A stretch of 64,000 bases of DNA. Origin: Desmodesmus armatus (Eukaryota; Chlorophyta; Chlorophyceae; Sphaeropleales; Scenedesmaceae). The notes under the pieces are model-generated. The model saw nothing but the letters and a program-made list of their open reading frames with translations, searched no databases and was not told the origin of the DNA. The translations under genes and the position numbers were made by a program. Positions 61,101-64,000 of this stretch are shown here, piece after piece. The stretch is taken from positions 248,001 through 312,000 of the forward strand of contig VIIQ02000010.1 in the NCBI GenBank assembly GCA_007449985.2, written 5' to 3'. Numbering within the stretch: the stretch's first letter is position 1; every line of letters begins with the position of its first letter.

Positions 61101-63971
61101 TGAAGTCTGCCCCGTGTGCCATCCCAGCCCCTGCTGTGCTCCCTGGCTGCCAGGGCACCGCTGGCGCGCCTGCTGCTGCCTGTGCTGAGCTCGCACCGCC
61201 AGGCAGGAACATGCCCCCGCTCTGGGGCCTGCCCCCCAGCATCCCAGCATGGCCAGGCGGGCTGGGGATGGGGAACCCACCGCTGCTCTTCCTGGTGACA
61301 GCTGCTGCATCGCCAACACCCGTGCTGGTGCGGGACAAAGGGCTTACCGCTCGTGCATACGGGCTGCTCGGCCGGAATGTGGTCAGCATGCTTGCATCCC
61401 CTGCTGCTGCCGTCGTGGACAGCACCACTGCTGCTGCCTCTCCCTGCAAGTCCTGCAGGCCGAGAGAGCGCTGCGTGGACAGGCCACCCACAGAATGGCG
61501 GGGAGGGCCCGGCAGCAGCGCCCCCATGCTGCTCTGGTGCGTCAGCGGGGACCCCGGCATGCTGATGTGCCGCCCGGCAGCCTTGCTGCCCCTGCTGCTG
61601 CCAGGTGCAGGGCCCTGCTGCGGATGCGTGGGAGACGCCAGGCCGCCACTGCCCATGCCGGCAACAGAGATGCCAGGCAGCTCCGGGTGCACCGGCTGCA
61701 GCATGCCTGCTGCATCCTGCTGCTGCTGCTCTGGTGTCAGGACTGCAGCTGCCTGCTCAACATAGCCAGTATATGCTGCTGCACTGTCCTGCCCGGGCTG
61801 CTGCGGGGGATAGTAGTAGCCCCCCTCAGGTGGCGCGCTGCTGGTGTCCCCGCTGTACGGCTGCTGTGTGTATGGCGGCTGCGCAAACCCTCCAGCTGCA
61901 CTGTCCGCAGTAGGGTGATACTGCTGATCGTCGTAGCTTCCAAAAGCTGTGCCAGCAGTGGCTGGTGCATACTGCCCGATGTGACTGCCATAGTAGCCAG
62001 ACTGGTAGTGGTTGCTGTCTGCGGCTGGGTCAACGCCTGCGTGCCCTGTTGCTGCGCTGACTGCTCCACTGCCCCCCTCCGGATCATCCACACCAGCAGC
62101 GGCACGGTTGCCATTGCCCCATGCCTCAGCTCCCGCAGCCTGAGTGCCCCAGACACCTTGGCTCTCAGGCTGCACGGCCCACCCACCTTCAACCCCACCA
62201 CCAGCCAGAGGGTCTGGCTGCTGCACAGCCCCACCCTCCAGAGGGTCCTGCGGCTGCTGCCAGCCCCCAGCTCCCTCCCAGCCATACCCATCCTGCTCAG
62301 GCGCCCAGCCATTGCTGACGGGTCCTGTGAGCATGCCAGGGTCCGCCCCAGTGTCAAAGGGGTCCTTCACCGGCCGGCTGTCCCAGCCAGCTGACAGCTG
62401 CGTGTCCAGGGGCGGCTGCTCTCCACCCTCCAGCTGCATCGGCTGCACACCATCGACACTGTGGTTGCCATTTGCCAGCAGCTCACTGCCAGCAGCTGCT
62501 GGGGCGTAAGAGCCTGCTCCGTACGCTGCTGCAGTGCCGTTGCTGTAGGCGCTGACGTGTGGCACATCATGCTTGTTGGGGTACAGCTCCGGTGTTGGGG
62601 ATGACACCTCTGCCATCCCATCTGCCTCTGTGTCAGGAGAGGAGGACCCCTGCTGCCCAAGGCCAAGCTCCTCACCTGCACCAACAGCTGCTCCCGCCAC
62701 CTCCGCTGGCGGAACTGCTGCTGCTGCCACTGCAGGAGAGCCAGTGCCGGAGTCCCTGCCGAGATGCTGCCACGACGCAAAGCTGACGTTGCTGGGGCCT
62801 GACATCGCTGGCAGCCTGCCAGATGCTGATGCATCGCTCTCACGGAAAGAAACAGCATCTGAGCCAGCGGCTGAAGGGTCCCGCCGTGGCTGATCCGTTG
62901 CTGCGGTGCCACTGCTGCCAGAGGACACCCGCACCCCCTCATCCATGGCAGCCCCGGCGCCCTGCGTGTCTTCTGTGGTGGTGCTGCTAGGGGCTGCCCC
63001 TGGGATGAAGAAGTTGGGCTGGCTGGTGTTGCGGCTGAAAGACCCTGGTGCATCCAGCCCAGACAGACCTGACACGCTGCCCAGCTCGCTGCCCCCCATG
63101 GCATCGCTGGTGGCTTCTGAGGCTGCTGGTGTGGGCCTGAAGAAGGAAGGGGGCCCGCTGCCTGGTGCTGCAGGAATGCCGGGCAGCTTGGGACCACCCA
63201 TGCCAGGCAGCCGTGCCTTGGGGCCTGGGATTGCCGGGCTGCCCCCTGGCGTGCTGCCTGCACCGGCTGCAGGTGCAGCTGTCGCCAGCGTCGGTGTGGC
63301 CACATAGCGTGATGCCAAGCCCTTCGTCCTGCAGGACACAAGCCAAACACTTTAGCAAAGGACAGTGGTCTAGAAAAGGTTGATGTTGGTAGACGCTCTC
63401 CACACTGAGCATAGTTGTGAGACGGGCAGAACCAATGCAACAACCATAACTGCACAGGTGTCGTTCCGTACATGACTAGGTTGGCATGAAAGGGACAAGG
63501 CAGCAGGCCTCACCTGCTGAAGTTTGGTGCTGGAGGTGGGCCTGCTCCGTCCATTGTGGCCAGCGACGTCGTGCTGGAGGCAGCTGATAAGGAGCCGACG
63601 GAGGGTGGTGGTGCATTCAACTTTGCCTTCTCAGCGCGGGCTTCATCCTCCTTGCCCCTTTCAACCCACATCTTGAGCTGCAGTGCAAAACAGTACAGAC
63701 GGTTCACATACAGTCAAGGCGTGTGGAGTGATACCACAGCTTAACCAGCGAACTGCTGGCTATGTAACACAGTCTATGGCACATGTAGACACCTGAGCAC
63801 GAAGTGTGTGCCTGCCGTTCGCACTCCATGCCTGTCAGCTCAAGAAGTGAAGGGCAGCACCTAACCACTACTGCATTCCCTGCCCACCTCGTCGTTGTAA
63901 TACATCTGGTTTGACTGCCCAAGATTTGCCTTCTTATACTTCTTGGGGTCATCCTCGCCCCCTTCCTGGGC
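58200..63971 (-). CDS. SEC16-like ER exit site scaffold, C-terminal part (5' end outside window)
   Basis: Minus-strand exons 63971-63888, 63677-63514, 63328-60552, 60235-58880 and 58624-58200 join to 1,601 residues ending at a TAG; upstream exons lie beyond the window. The identifying block KKYKKANLGQSNQMYYNDELKMWVERGKE followed by a Pro-rich stretch and ASRYV resembles the C-terminal conserved region of SEC16 (KAKLGEENxFYYDxxLKRWV), the platform that assembles COPII coats at ER exit sites and binds Sec23/Sec12. Beyond it lies a tail of about 1,500 residues rich in Gly, Ala, Ser, Gln, Pro and Tyr, with YGQQQYDQYGQPY-like runs, a short conserved-looking LPWEEFEMEQALRQE-PFWFRQMEFRQKLPPG segment, an acidic patch (EEEEEDEDLYAEF) and an Ala-rich end. 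The 2.8-kb exon is far longer than any other here. I rest the name on one block, so it may be another protein with that motif. Confidence 0.6.
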
Positions 63972-64000
63972 CTAAATGGACGAAAAGTGGGCAGTAGACG

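Noticed and set aside
60460..63339. Long plus-strand frames opposite the 2.8-kb SEC16-like exon (for example 61249-62394)
   Set aside because: They are antisense readings of GC-rich repetitive coding DNA, with Arg/Cys/Pro-rich content and no family match.

Overview
The window is nuclear DNA of a green alga, probably a chlorophycean of the Chlamydomonas/Haematococcus kind. That placement is inference from gene content, heavy intron load, pyrimidine-TGCAG acceptors, GTGAGT-like donors, Ala/Ser/Gln low-complexity inserts and simple repeats. No operon, Shine-Dalgarno site or CRISPR array is visible. I rebuilt the genes by joining exons. In eight of the eleven complete genes every exon phase agrees from ATG to stop, and the total length is a multiple of three. 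The exceptions are the LPD gene (one base missing), the low-confidence last exon of DTD, and the unresolved 44.8-46.2 kb segment.

Layout: 0.3-2.4 kb (+) 3' part of NDC1, a plastid/mitochondrial type II NAD(P)H:quinone oxidoreductase. 3.9-9.1 kb (-) plastid dihydrolipoamide dehydrogenase (LPD), 11 exons, with a one-base deletion. 9.5-12.9 kb (-) fused MtnB/MtnC enzyme of methionine salvage (DEP1). 13.5-15.2 kb (+) CDC50/ALIS flippase subunit. 16.9-18.9 kb (-) D-aminoacyl-tRNA deacylase. 19.2-28.9 kb (+) prolyl oligopeptidase, 23 exons, with a targeting-peptide-like N-terminus. 29.4-33.4 kb (+) a two-lobed retropepsin-like aspartic protease with a transit-peptide-like start. 33.4-37.4 kb no gene recognised. 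37.4-40.3 kb (-) hnRNP H/F-like RNA-binding protein with a Gln-rich tail. 40.3-48.5 kb repeat-rich: two minisatellites, a non-autonomous hAT-like transposon with an 8-bp target duplication, G/C-tract hairpins, and a few coding-like stretches I cannot resolve. 48.5-50.1 kb (-) UBE2G/UBC7-type ubiquitin-conjugating enzyme, head to head with 50.8-53.0 kb (+) a RING-RAWUL (BMI1/DRIP-like) E3. 53.2-57.1 kb (+) a CrtI-type carotenoid-desaturase-like flavoprotein. 58.2-64.0 kb (-) the C-terminal 1,600 residues of a SEC16-like ER-exit-site scaffold.

The genes do not form one pathway. Several look plastid-directed (NDC1, LPD, aspartic protease, CrtI-like). Two belong to ubiquitin conjugation and ligation, and two to membrane traffic (CDC50, SEC16). 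The most unusual items are the intact TIR/TSD of the hAT-like element, two long hairpins that could be small-RNA precursors, the LPD frameshift, a DTD whose predicted end lacks the Gly-cisPro motif, an aspartic protease with a D-C-G second motif, a CrtI-family enzyme in an alga expected to use plant-type desaturases, and a 16-nt microexon carrying a catalytic Asp.
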